Positions 51,279 through 59,310 of a stretch of 64,000 nucleotides of DNA are shown here, one piece after another. The position numbers and the translations under genes are program-made. The stretch spans positions 123,162-187,161 of the forward strand of contig JBAZMA010000004.1 in NCBI GenBank assembly GCA_041649995.1, written 5' to 3'. How positions within the stretch are numbered: the stretch's first letter is position 1; every line of letters begins with the position of its first letter. A model generated the notes under the pieces. The model was not told the DNA's origin, did not search any database, and saw only the letters and a list, made by a program, of their open reading frames with translations. The stretch comes from JBAZMA01 sp041649995. GTDB taxonomy: Bacteria > Omnitrophota > Gorgyraeia > Velamenicoccales > Velamenicoccaceae.

Positions 51279-52415
51279 TTATATTTCTATATTCCTTACC
51301 CTCGCGAATTCTTCGATCAATTTCTTCTGGGCGGCCGTCAGCCCTTGAGGAATATCGATGATCACGCGCACCAGTTCATCCCCCTTAGACCTGGAGTGCA
51401 GATCAGGCGCGCCCTTGTCCCTGACGCGGAAGGTTTTCCCCGACTGGGTCCCTGCCGGGATCTTCATCCTGACTTGCCCGTAAAGGGTCGGGACATCGAT
51501 TTCCGCGCCCAGGATGGCCTGGGCCACATCGATATGGACTTCGCAGAGGATATTGTTGTCCCGCCGCTCATAAAGATGGTGCGGCTTGACGTGGACCGCG
51601 ACAAATAAATCTCCCTTGCCGCCTTCCCCTTCTTCCCCTTCTCCCCGGACACGAAGCTGGGAGCCCGTGTCCACTCCGGCGGGAATCTTCACGGATATCT
51701 TGCGGGGCGTCTTCACGCGGCCCTGGCCTGAACATTCCGGGCAAGGCGAGGTGATGACGCGCCCCTCTCCCCCGCACTTCGAACAGGTCTGGGTCAGGTG
51801 AAAAAACCCCTGCGACACCGTCACCTGTCCTTCGCCCCGGCAATAAGGGCACGTGGTCTTTTTGCTGCCGGGTTTCGCCCCTGAGCCTTTGCAGGCCGGA
51901 CAGGACTCATAGCGGGTGATCTGAAAGGTTTTTTCCACGCCGAAAACAGCCTCTTCCAGCGTGATCTCGACGGCTATCTGGAGGTCCCGGCCCCTGCGGA
52001 CGCGACGCCCGCGCTGGCCTCCACCGCCGAAAACAGAATGTCCTCCTCCGAATAACTCTTCAAAAATTCCAGCTCCGCCTCCGCCGAAATGAACGCCTCC
52101 GCCGCCGCCTCCCGCGAAAAGCTCTTCAAAGATGCTGGAAAAATCAGCCCCTTTAAAGATGTCCTCGGTGGAATAGCGCTGGTCGATGCCGGCATGGCCG
52201 TATTGATCGTAAAGGCCGCGTTTTTTCTCGTCTGAGAGCACGGCATAGGCTTCCGAGATCTCCTTGAATTTTTCCTCGGCGTCTTTTTTCTGTTCCGCGG
52301 GGACCCTGTCGGGATGATGCTTCATGGCCAGCATCCGGTACGCCTTCTTGATCTCATCGATCGTCGCGGATTTGCTGACTCCCAGGATCTCGTAATAATC
52401 GCGTTGTGTCGTCAT
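51279..52415 (-). CDS. dnaJ: Chaperone protein DnaJ
   Basis: Hsp40 co-chaperone that delivers clients to DnaK. 378 residues: J domain with HPD (34-36), Gly/Phe-rich linker (about 75-130), four CxxCxGxG zinc repeats (CPACKGSG, CPYCRGEG, CSKCGGEG, CPECSGQG) and the C-terminal substrate-binding domains. It follows dnaK by 35 bp, the last gene of the hrcA operon. Confidence 0.97.
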   Translation of the reverse strand: MTTQRDYYEILGVSKSATIDEIKKAYRMLAMKHHPDRVPAEQKKDAEEKFKEISEAYAVLSDEKKRGLYDQYGHAGIDQRYSTEDIFKGADFSSIFEELFAGGGGGGVHFGGGGAGIFEELFGGGHSVFGGGGQRGRRVRRGRDLQIAVEITLEEAVFGVEKTFQITRYESCPACKGSGAKPGSKKTTCPYCRGEGQVTVSQGFFHLTQTCSKCGGEGRVITSPCPECSGQGRVKTPRKISVKIPAGVDTGSQLRVRGEGEEGEGGKGDLFVAVHVKPHHLYERRDNNILCEVHIDVAQAILGAEIDVPTLYGQVRMKIPAGTQSGKTFRVRDKGAPDLHSRSKGDELVRVIIDIPQGLTAAQKKLIEEFARVRNIEI

Positions 52416-52450
52416 GCTTATTTAAAGTGACAAGGCGTCATCTTGACCGC

Positions 52451-54340
52451 TTATTTGCCGTCTTCTTCCTTATATTCCGCGTCGATGATGTCGTCTTTTC
52501 CGCCCGCGGCCTTCTTGCCTTCGTCTTCCCCGGGCTGCTGCTCCTGGGCGGCTTCAGGGCCGGGTTTGGCTTCCTGCTGCTGCTTCTGGGCGGAAGCCTT
52601 ATAGATGGCCTCGGCCAGCTTATGGGAAGCCTGCGTCAGCTCTTCGATGCCTTTTTTGATGCTGCCGGTATCCTTGCCCTTGACCGCCTCTTTCAGGCCG
52701 GCGAGTTTGTCCTCGATCGCCTTCTTCTCATCCGCGGAAACCTTGTCCCCGTATTCCTTGAGGGATTTCTCCGTGGCATAGATAAGGGTATCGGCCTGAT
52801 TGCGCGCCTCGACTTCCTCTTTCTTCTTTTCATCTTCCCCGGCGAACTTTTCCGCCTCCTTGACCATCTTGTCGATGTCTTCCTTGGAAAGTTTATGAGG
52901 AGCCGTGATGCGGATAGACTGTTCTTTTCCAGTGCCTAAGTCCTTGGCATTGACGTGAACGATCCCGTTGGCGTCGATATCAAAGGTGACCTCGACCTGA
53001 GGCACGCCGCGCGGCGCCGGTGGAATGCCGACCAAGTCAAAACGGCCCAATTCCGTGTTGTCCGCGGCCAAGGGGCGTTCGCCCTGAAGCACGCGCACGG
53101 TAACGGCCGTCTGATTGTCCGCGGCCGTGGAAAAGATCTGGCTCTTCTTGGTCGGAATGGTGGTATTTCTTTCGATGAGCTTCGTGAAAACGCCTCCCAT
53201 GGTCTCAATCCCCAAGGACAGGGGCGTGACGTCCAGGAGAAGGACATCCTTGATATCGCCTTTGATGATGGCCGCCTGGACTGAAGCGCCCAGGGCGACG
53301 CATTCCATCGGGTCCACTCCGCGCTCGATCTTTTTGCCGACAAAATCCTCGACAAACTTCTGCACGATAGGCATGCGCGTAGGCCCGCCCACCATGATGA
53401 TCTTATGAATATCGGAAGATTTGACCTTGGCGTCCTGGAGGGCCTTCTCCAGGGGGCCGCGGCATCTGTCGATAATGGGAGCGACCATTTCCTCAAGCTT
53501 GGCCCGCGTGATATTCATGGTCAAATGTTTCGGCCCGGTGTTGTCCGCCGTGATAAACGGCAGGTTGATATCCGTCGTCAGCGTGCTGGACAGTTCGATC
53601 TTGGCTTTTTCGGCCGCCTCGCGGATCCTCTGGACCGCCATCTTGTCATTTTTGACATCGATGCCCGAATCCTTCTTGAATTCTCCGGCGATATAATCGA
53701 TAAGGGAATTGTCCATATCCGTGCCGCCCAGGTGCGTGTCGCCGTGGGTGGACTTGACCTCGAAAACGCCCTCCGCCATTTCCATGACGGTCACGTCCAG
53801 GGTCCCTCCGCCCAAATCGAACACGAGGATCTTCTGTTCCTTGCCGGCCTTGTCCAGGCCGTAGGCCAGGCACGCGGCCGTGGGCTCGTTGATGATGCGC
53901 AGGACTTTCAGTCCGGCGATCTCTCCGGCGTCTTTGGTCGCCTGTCTCTGGTTATCGTCAAAATACGCCGGGCAGGTGATAACGGCTTCATTCACCGGTT
54001 CTCCCAGATAGCTCTCGGCGTCCTGTTTGATCTTCTGAAGGATAAAAGCGGAAATCTGCTGAGGGGTATATTCCTTGCCATAAACCCTGAATTTATGGTC
54101 CGTGCCCATCTTTCGCTTGGCCGCCATAATCGTTCCTTCGGGATTGATGGCCGCCTGCCTGCGGGCCGGTTCTCCGACCAGGCGCTGACCGTCCTTGGTA
54201 AAGGCGACATAAGACGGAAAGGCCTTGCCTCCGCCCACGGTGGTCCCTTCGGCCGATGGGATAATGACGGGCCTGTTGCCCTCCATGACGGCCGCCGCGG
54301 AATTGGATGTTCCCAGATCGATTCCTATGACTTTTGCCAT
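52451..54340 (-). CDS. dnaK: Chaperone protein DnaK (Hsp70)
   Basis: ATP-driven folding chaperone, 629 residues. ATPase motifs are GIDLGTSNSAAAVM, the FDLGGGTLDVTVM phosphate loop and MVGGPTRMPIV; the hydrophobic linker DVLLLDVTPLSLGIE starts the substrate domain; the lid ends in a Gln/Glu-rich tail (DDIIDAEYKE). GrpE and DnaJ flank it. Under the CIRCE at 55843-55869 by operon position. Confidence 0.98.
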   Translation of the reverse strand: MAKVIGIDLGTSNSAAAVMEGNRPVIIPSAEGTTVGGGKAFPSYVAFTKDGQRLVGEPARRQAAINPEGTIMAAKRKMGTDHKFRVYGKEYTPQQISAFILQKIKQDAESYLGEPVNEAVITCPAYFDDNQRQATKDAGEIAGLKVLRIINEPTAACLAYGLDKAGKEQKILVFDLGGGTLDVTVMEMAEGVFEVKSTHGDTHLGGTDMDNSLIDYIAGEFKKDSGIDVKNDKMAVQRIREAAEKAKIELSSTLTTDINLPFITADNTGPKHLTMNITRAKLEEMVAPIIDRCRGPLEKALQDAKVKSSDIHKIIMVGGPTRMPIVQKFVEDFVGKKIERGVDPMECVALGASVQAAIIKGDIKDVLLLDVTPLSLGIETMGGVFTKLIERNTTIPTKKSQIFSTAADNQTAVTVRVLQGERPLAADNTELGRFDLVGIPPAPRGVPQVEVTFDIDANGIVHVNAKDLGTGKEQSIRITAPHKLSKEDIDKMVKEAEKFAGEDEKKKEEVEARNQADTLIYATEKSLKEYGDKVSADEKKAIEDKLAGLKEAVKGKDTGSIKKGIEELTQASHKLAEAIYKASAQKQQQEAKPGPEAAQEQQPGEDEGKKAAGGKDDIIDAEYKEEDGK

Positions 54341-54385
54341 AACACTCCTCCTTGAAAGCCTCCGGATGAAACCGGAGCCCGAATC

Positions 54386-54961
54386 CTATTTGTTCTCTAT
54401 TCGTTTAGCCACGCGCACCTTGGACGTGCGCAGAACGCGATCGTTCATCCTGTAACCCTTTTGCAATTCCTCGATCACCTCGCCGTCCTGGTGCTCAGGC
54501 GACGGCGTCTGCATCAGGGCCTCGTGCACGTTCGGATCAAATTTTTTCCCTTTGGCCTCAATGGGCGAAACCCCGCGCTTTTTGAGAAGCTCATAGAGGT
54601 GGGCCAGGATCATCTCGATGCCTTTTAAGAACGCGTCAAAATTTTCCTGCTTTTTCTCGGCCGCCTCAACCGAGCGCTCCAGGTCATCCAGGATCCCCAA
54701 AAGCTCGGCGATGATATCTTCGTGGGCGAATTTCAGGAATTCCTGCTTGTCGCGCTCAAGGCGCTTGCGCGTGTTGTCAAAGTCAGCCTGCTGGCGCAAA
54801 AGCCTATCCCAGGTCTCCTGGGCTTTCTGGCCCTCTGCCTTGAGCTTTTCATATTCCGCCCTGTCCAGGACAACCTTATCTTCAGGCAAAGGCGCGCCCT
54901 GCGGCTTTTCCTCAGGCTTGTTCAAAGGCTCTTTTTTATGATTATTCTTGTGCGGGTCCAT
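54386..54961 (-). CDS. grpE: Nucleotide exchange factor GrpE
   Basis: Releases ADP from DnaK. The start at 54961 (MDPHKNNHKKE) avoids overlap with hrcA and gives 191 residues. Disordered charged N-terminus, long helix (about 35-110; YEKLKAEGQKAQETWDRLLRQQADFDNTRKRLERD), and the C-terminal beta domain with GVSPIEAKGKKFDPNVHEALMQ and GYRMNDRVLRTSKVRVAK. Some 32 bp after hrcA. Confidence 0.95.
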   Translation of the reverse strand: MDPHKNNHKKEPLNKPEEKPQGAPLPEDKVVLDRAEYEKLKAEGQKAQETWDRLLRQQADFDNTRKRLERDKQEFLKFAHEDIIAELLGILDDLERSVEAAEKKQENFDAFLKGIEMILAHLYELLKKRGVSPIEAKGKKFDPNVHEALMQTPSPEHQDGEVIEELQKGYRMNDRVLRTSKVRVAKRIENK

Positions 54962-54992
54962 GGATTTTTCAAGAGGCGCTAAGCCGCGGGGC

Positions 54993-55742
54993 CTACCAGA
55001 ACCTTTCGATATTACGCGAAATGGCTTCTGAAACATATTCCATAAAAGGGATCACCTGTTCATAAGCCATTCTCTTGGGTCCGATCAGGGCCAGGCGGCC
55101 CGACCGCTTGCTCTTGCCTTCATAGCGCGAAACCACCACGCTGCAATGCTCCATCTCGGGGCAATTCGTCTCTTTTCCAATATAGACCCTGGTCTGCTCG
55201 GGAAAATTGCGGTTGATGAGGTCGATCAACTCTTCCTTTTTCTCCAGGGCGTCAAGGATCATGCGCATCTGATGGGTATCGGAAAATTCCGGATGTTCCA
55301 GCAGATACCGCATGCCGCGCGCGTAGGTCCTTTCCCCTTCTCCCCCGCAGAAATAGACCAGGCTCGTGTAATGCGTGAAATCCGACATCATCCTGCCGGT
55401 TTCCTCGAATAAATCATCCAGCTCCCGCACCTTCAGTTCATAGATCTTGTCGATGAACTCCATTTCCCGCGCGGTGAGTTTCTGTTTTTTCATCAAGGCG
55501 TTGATATAAAGCCTGTAACCCTCATCCGTGGGAATACGGCCGGCGGACGTGTGCGGATGCGTCATCAAACCCAGGCCCTCGAGTTCACAGAACACATGGC
55601 GGACGCTGGCTGAACTTAACGCCAGCTTCTTTTTTTTGCGCAGGGAATCCGAAGAAACCGGGCTCGCGGAATTCAGGTAAACTTCGATGGAAGCCAGGAG
55701 GATGTCTTTTTTCCTGGCGTCATGGTCTGTTATTCTCGGCAT
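54993..55742 (-). CDS. hrcA: Heat-inducible transcription repressor HrcA, compact form
   Basis: Represses chaperone operons by binding CIRCE. 249 residues against about 340 in common homologues. The N-terminal winged helix with LSSASVRHVFCELEGLGLMTHPHTSAGRIPTDEGYRLYI is intact, and the C-terminal GRLALIGPKRMAYEQVIPFMEYVSEAI is recognisable; the intervening GAF/dimerising region is about 90 residues short. The ATG at 55742 with GGAG 11 nt upstream is preferred over a TTG ten codons earlier. Confidence 0.93.
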   Translation of the reverse strand: MPRITDHDARKKDILLASIEVYLNSASPVSSDSLRKKKKLALSSASVRHVFCELEGLGLMTHPHTSAGRIPTDEGYRLYINALMKKQKLTAREMEFIDKIYELKVRELDDLFEETGRMMSDFTHYTSLVYFCGGEGERTYARGMRYLLEHPEFSDTHQMRMILDALEKKEELIDLINRNFPEQTRVYIGKETNCPEMEHCSVVVSRYEGKSKRSGRLALIGPKRMAYEQVIPFMEYVSEAISRNIERFW

Positions 55743-55842
55743 CTGATTATTGTCTCCAGCGGGGATTTTCAAAATGCAAAGGCCGTAACGCCGCTTTCTC
55801 CAAAACTCCCCTTACCTAGATAAACACTCTTTGACTTTGAAT

Positions 55843-55869
55843 TTAGCACTCATCAAATCAGACTGCTAA
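55843..55869 (-). promoter_or_regulatory. CIRCE operator upstream of hrcA
   Basis: Inverted repeat TTAGCACTC - 9 nt - GACTGCTAA (plus-strand reading); the consensus is TTAGCACTC-N9-GAGTGCTAA, so 17 of 18 arm bases match. It begins 8 bp downstream of the -10 box, over the expected transcription start, the right place for HrcA repression. Confidence 0.93.
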
Positions 55870-55876
55870 AATCAAA

Positions 55877-55904
55877 ATGTTACCATAAAAACCTGCTTTG
55901 TCAA
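55877..55904 (-). promoter_or_regulatory. Promoter of the hrcA-grpE-dnaK-dnaJ operon
   Basis: TTGACA (55899-55904), 16-bp spacer, TAACAT (55877-55882), immediately upstream of the CIRCE. The resulting 5' leader is about 125 nt. Confidence 0.75.
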
Positions 55905-55948
55905 GGTTCAAAAACAGCCAAAAACCCAACATAAGAAACAGCAGGTAT

Positions 55949-56275
55949 TTACCGCACTTTACGCCGTTTTTCCTTGGTCATTTTGGCCTTGTGCTTTTCT
56001 ATCTGGCGGGAAAGATCCAGAAAAGCGGCATTAATGGCTGAGGAGTAATCCATGCCCCGTTCGCGGCAATGGATGGCGCCTGACGGAAGGAACAGGCTGA
56101 CAGAAGCGAAAAATTCGTCTTTCTTGTGAGGGTTTTTGTCCAGGACCCCGTGCACATAGACCAGTTCATCGCTGAACCTTTTCAAATGTTTGGCGACCTT
56201 GACGGCTTTTTGTTCGAAGCATTCCTTGTAAGCCGGGTTTTCCTCAAGATGGTTGACCGAAAACGTTATTTTCAT
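55949..56275 (-). CDS. hpf: Short ribosome hibernation-promoting factor (HPF/RaiA family)
   Basis: 108 residues. MKITFSVNHLEENPAYKECFEQKAVKVAKHLKRF and the basic C-terminal helix (SSAINAAFLDLSRQIEKHKAKMTKEKRRK) fit the short HPF/YfiA fold that blocks the decoding centre of idle ribosomes. It lacks the C-terminal dimerisation domain of long HPF. The start at 56275 lies 1 bp after the clpB stop. Sequence similarity is moderate, so RaiA versus HPF cannot be told. Confidence 0.75.
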   Translation of the reverse strand: MKITFSVNHLEENPAYKECFEQKAVKVAKHLKRFSDELVYVHGVLDKNPHKKDEFFASVSLFLPSGAIHCRERGMDYSSAINAAFLDLSRQIEKHKAKMTKEKRRKVR

Positions 56276-56276
56276 T

Positions 56277-58853
56277 TCACCTCTCCGCTTTAAACTCAAG
56301 TTGGTCTTTTTTCAGGCCCACATGGATCTTGTCGTTCTCCCTGAACTCCCCTTTTAACAGGCCGAGGGCAATGGGGTCCTGCACCTCTTTCTGGATCAGC
56401 CGCTTTAAAGGGCGCGCCCCGTACACGGCGTCATATCCCTTTTTAGCCAAAAACATCTTAGCATCTTTGCCCACTGAAATCAAAATATGCTTGTCCCGGA
56501 TCCTCGCCTGGAGCTCCTTGAGCTGAATATCGACGATGGGCAGGATGTCGGCTTCCCCCAGGGAATTGAAGATCACGATCTCATCGACCCTGTTCAGGAA
56601 TTCCGGCCTGAAATGCTCTTTTAAGGCCAGATGGATTTTTTCGCGCACCGCCTTTTTGTCCTTTTCCTCGCCGATCAATTCCGTGCCGATGTTTGACGTC
56701 ATGATGACCAGCGTGTTCCTGAAATTGACCACGCGGCCCTGGCCGTCCGTCAGCCGGCCGTCATCCAAAATCTGCAAAAGCACATTGAAAACTTCCGGAT
56801 GCGCCTTTTCGATCTCGTCAAAAAGGATCACGCTATAGGGCCTGCGCCGCACGCGCTCGGTCAGCTGGCCGCCCTCCTCGTATCCGACGTATCCCGGAGG
56901 CGCGCCGATCAGCCTGGCAACCGAATGCTTTTCCATATATTCGGACATATCAATGCGCGTCAGGGCATTCTCGTCATCGAATAAGAACCAGGCCAGCGTC
57001 TTGGCAAGCTCTGTCTTGCCCACGCCTGTCGGCCCGATAAAAATAAACGACCCCAGCGGTTTTTTCTGGTCGCTCAATCCCGTGCGGGAACGGCGGATGC
57101 AGTCGGACACCAGCCCTAAGGCTTCATCCTGACCTACCACCCGCTCCTTAAGCCTCTGCTCCATTTCCAGGAGTTTATGCGTCTCGCCTTCCATGAGCCT
57201 GGACAAAGGAATGCCCGTCCACTTGGAAACGACCCTGGCCACGTCCTCCTCATCCACCTCTTCCTTAAGCATGGCCTTTTCCTTCTGCAGTTCGGCCAGC
57301 TCCTGGTTGGAGGCCTCAAGTTTCTTCTGCAGATCGGCCAGCACGCCGTAGCGGATCTGCGCCACCTGGTCCAGATCGCCTGAGCGCTCCGCCTTTTTCT
57401 CCTGGGCCCTGGCCTCTTCGATCTGGGTCTTGATCGCGCGGATCGCGTTGATGCCTTTCTTCTCCTTAAGCCAGTGCGCCGTCAACGCGTCTTCCTGTTT
57501 CTGAAGCTCTTTGATCTCCTGCTCGATCTTCTCCAGCCTCTCCAAAGAAGGCTTGTCTTTTTCTCTTTTTAAAGCCTGCCGTTCGATCTCAAGCTGCGTT
57601 TTGCGGCGCTTGGCCTCATCGAGCTCCTGCGGAAGGCTGTCGATTTCGATGCGAAGCCTGGAGGCCGCCTCATCGATCAAATCAATGGCCTTATCGGGGA
57701 GAAAGCGCTCGGTGATGTAGCGGCCGGAAAGCTCGGCCGCGGCCAAAAGGGCCGCGTCTTTTATGCGCACGCCGTGGTGCACCTCATAACGCTCTTTCAG
57801 GCCGCGCAGAATGGCGATGGTATCCTCCACCGAAGGCTCACCGATATAAACCGGCTGAAAACGCCGTTCCAGGGCCTTGTCCTTCTCGATATACTTGCGG
57901 AATTCATCCAGCGTCGTCGCGCCGATGCATCTCAATTCCCCCCGGGCGAGAGCCGGCTTGAGCATATTGGAGGCGTCAATCGCGCCTTCAGCCCCTCCGG
58001 CGCCGACAATGGTATGGAGCTCGTCGATAAACACAATGATCTGCCCTTCTTTGGACTGGATTTCCTTCAGGACCGCCTTAAGCCTGTCCTCAAATTCTCC
58101 GCGGAATTTGGAACCCGCGACCATCGCGCCGATATCCAGGCCGATGATCTTCTTGTTCTTCAGGCCCTCCGGCACATCGCCCTGCGTGATACGCTGGGCC
58201 AGGCCTTCCACAATGGCGGTCTTGCCTGTGCCGGGGTCTCCGATCAGAACAGGGTTGTTCTTTGTCCTGCGGCTCAGGACCTGGACTACGCGGCGGATTT
58301 CCTCATCCCGTCCGATGACCGGGTCCAGTTTCCCGCGCGACGCCATCTCCGTCAGATCGCGGCCGTATTTTTCCAAAGGCTGGAATTTTTCTTCCGGGTT
58401 CTCATCCGTAATATGCTGGCTCCCCCGCACGTCTTTTAAGGCGTTGAGAAAACCCTCCCTGTCGATCCCGGCGTTTTTCAAAAGCCCCTTCAATTTCCTG
58501 TCGGTTTCCAGGCACCCCAAAAACAGATGTTCGACGGAAATATAGCTGTCTTTCAGCAGTTCCATATCCTTTTTGGCCTTCTCGAAGGCGGCCGTCAGTT
58601 CCTGGGCAAAATAGGCCTCCCGGCCGCCCTGCACCTGATAATACGACTCCAGGCTCTCTTCGAGCTTCTGGATCAAAGGATAAACAGGCTTGCCCATCTT
58701 CTCAATGGCCAGAGGGACAACGCCGTCGCGCTGGCGCAAAAGGCTTAAAACCAGATGAGCGCAATCCACCTGCTGATGGCCGCGCTCACGGGCCTCAGAG
58801 GCCGCCTGTTCAATGGCTTCCCGCGCCTTGACTGTGAATTGTTCAAGATTCAT
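56277..58853 (-). CDS. clpB: ATP-dependent disaggregase ClpB
   Basis: Hsp100 disaggregase that works with DnaK. 858 residues: N-terminal double Clp-N domain (1-145), first AAA+ module with Walker A GDPGTGKT (205-212) and VIFIDELHT-type Walker B, the long coiled-coil middle domain (about 395-525, absent from ClpA/ClpC), and second AAA+ module with GPTGVGKT, GAPPGYVGYEEGG and the C-terminal D2 small domain. It lies 99 bp after the hspR-like gene, and that gap holds a CIRCE-like site. Confidence 0.97.
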   Translation of the reverse strand: MNLEQFTVKAREAIEQAASEARERGHQQVDCAHLVLSLLRQRDGVVPLAIEKMGKPVYPLIQKLEESLESYYQVQGGREAYFAQELTAAFEKAKKDMELLKDSYISVEHLFLGCLETDRKLKGLLKNAGIDREGFLNALKDVRGSQHITDENPEEKFQPLEKYGRDLTEMASRGKLDPVIGRDEEIRRVVQVLSRRTKNNPVLIGDPGTGKTAIVEGLAQRITQGDVPEGLKNKKIIGLDIGAMVAGSKFRGEFEDRLKAVLKEIQSKEGQIIVFIDELHTIVGAGGAEGAIDASNMLKPALARGELRCIGATTLDEFRKYIEKDKALERRFQPVYIGEPSVEDTIAILRGLKERYEVHHGVRIKDAALLAAAELSGRYITERFLPDKAIDLIDEAASRLRIEIDSLPQELDEAKRRKTQLEIERQALKREKDKPSLERLEKIEQEIKELQKQEDALTAHWLKEKKGINAIRAIKTQIEEARAQEKKAERSGDLDQVAQIRYGVLADLQKKLEASNQELAELQKEKAMLKEEVDEEDVARVVSKWTGIPLSRLMEGETHKLLEMEQRLKERVVGQDEALGLVSDCIRRSRTGLSDQKKPLGSFIFIGPTGVGKTELAKTLAWFLFDDENALTRIDMSEYMEKHSVARLIGAPPGYVGYEEGGQLTERVRRRPYSVILFDEIEKAHPEVFNVLLQILDDGRLTDGQGRVVNFRNTLVIMTSNIGTELIGEEKDKKAVREKIHLALKEHFRPEFLNRVDEIVIFNSLGEADILPIVDIQLKELQARIRDKHILISVGKDAKMFLAKKGYDAVYGARPLKRLIQKEVQDPIALGLLKGEFRENDKIHVGLKKDQLEFKAER

Positions 58854-58888
58854 AACCTTTTAACCTCCCGCCTGCCGCTCTTTTCTTT

Positions 58889-58915
58889 TTAGCAGTCGCC
58901 GCCGGCAAGCGCTAA
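58889..58915 (-). promoter_or_regulatory. CIRCE-like site upstream of clpB
   Basis: Plus-strand reading TTAGCAGTC - 9 nt - AAGCGCTAA: 27 bp like CIRCE, with 15 of 18 arm bases matching the consensus in this orientation. The half-site TTAGCAGTC is identical to the one-mismatch half-site of the hrcA CIRCE read on the minus strand. It lies 36-62 bp before the clpB ATG. No clear promoter is seen beside it. Confidence 0.5.
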
Positions 58916-58952
58916 AAACGCGGCAAAAAAATTTTAACGTTCGCCGGTCTAC

Positions 58953-59213
58953 CTATTCCCCGGGCCCCATCTCCAGAATAATTTTTATTCCCCTAATGTT
59001 GACGCCCTTCTCATCCATCAGGTAATGAATATACTCCAGGCGACGGATATCTTTCATGGAATAAAAACGGATCTTCTTGAATTTTCTTTTCGGCCGGATG
59101 AGCCCTTCTTTCTCCAGGGCGCGCAGGGTCCATTCGGGCATGCGCAAAAGCTGGCTGACAATGCCGATGGCATAGACCGCGTCCGTCTCGGTGATCGTGA
59201 CTTTTCTTTTCAT
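58953..59213 (-). CDS. MerR-family heat-shock regulator, HspR-like
   Basis: 86 residues with a MerR winged-helix fold: YAIGIVSQLLRMPEWTLRALEKEGLIRPKR (helix-turn-helix and wing), RFYSMKDIRRLEYIHYLMDEKGVNIRGIKIIL. The last segment is typical of HspR. It lacks any effector domain. The gene sits directly before clpB, the usual HspR context. No HAIR-type operator (CTTGAGT-N7-ACTCAAG) was found near its promoter. Confidence 0.8.
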   Translation of the reverse strand: MKRKVTITETDAVYAIGIVSQLLRMPEWTLRALEKEGLIRPKRKFKKIRFYSMKDIRRLEYIHYLMDEKGVNIRGIKIILEMGPGE

Positions 59214-59234
59214 GGCAATGGCCCTTATAAAGGA

Positions 59235-59263
59235 AATTTAACACATCTGAAATTTTTTGTCAA
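59235..59263 (-). promoter_or_regulatory. Promoter of the hspR-like/clpB/hpf genes
   Basis: TTGACA (59258-59263), 17-bp spacer, TAAATT (59235-59240), about 22 bp upstream of the ATG. Confidence 0.72.
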
Positions 59264-59274
59264 GTCATCTAACT

Positions 59275-59293
59275 AAAAATCCCAGGAGTCCTG
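59275..59293 (-). terminator. Weak terminator candidate after hflX
   Basis: CAGG-ACT-CCTG followed by GGATTTTT on the minus strand, 18 bp after the hflX stop and just before the hspR promoter. The stem is only 4 bp. Confidence 0.3.
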
Positions 59294-59310
59294 TTTACGC
59301 GCGGGAGGAT

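Noticed and set aside
59214..59310. HAIR operator for the HspR-like protein.
   Set aside because: No CTTGAGT-N7-ACTCAAG-like inverted repeat; only an isolated ACTTGAC overlapping the -35 box.
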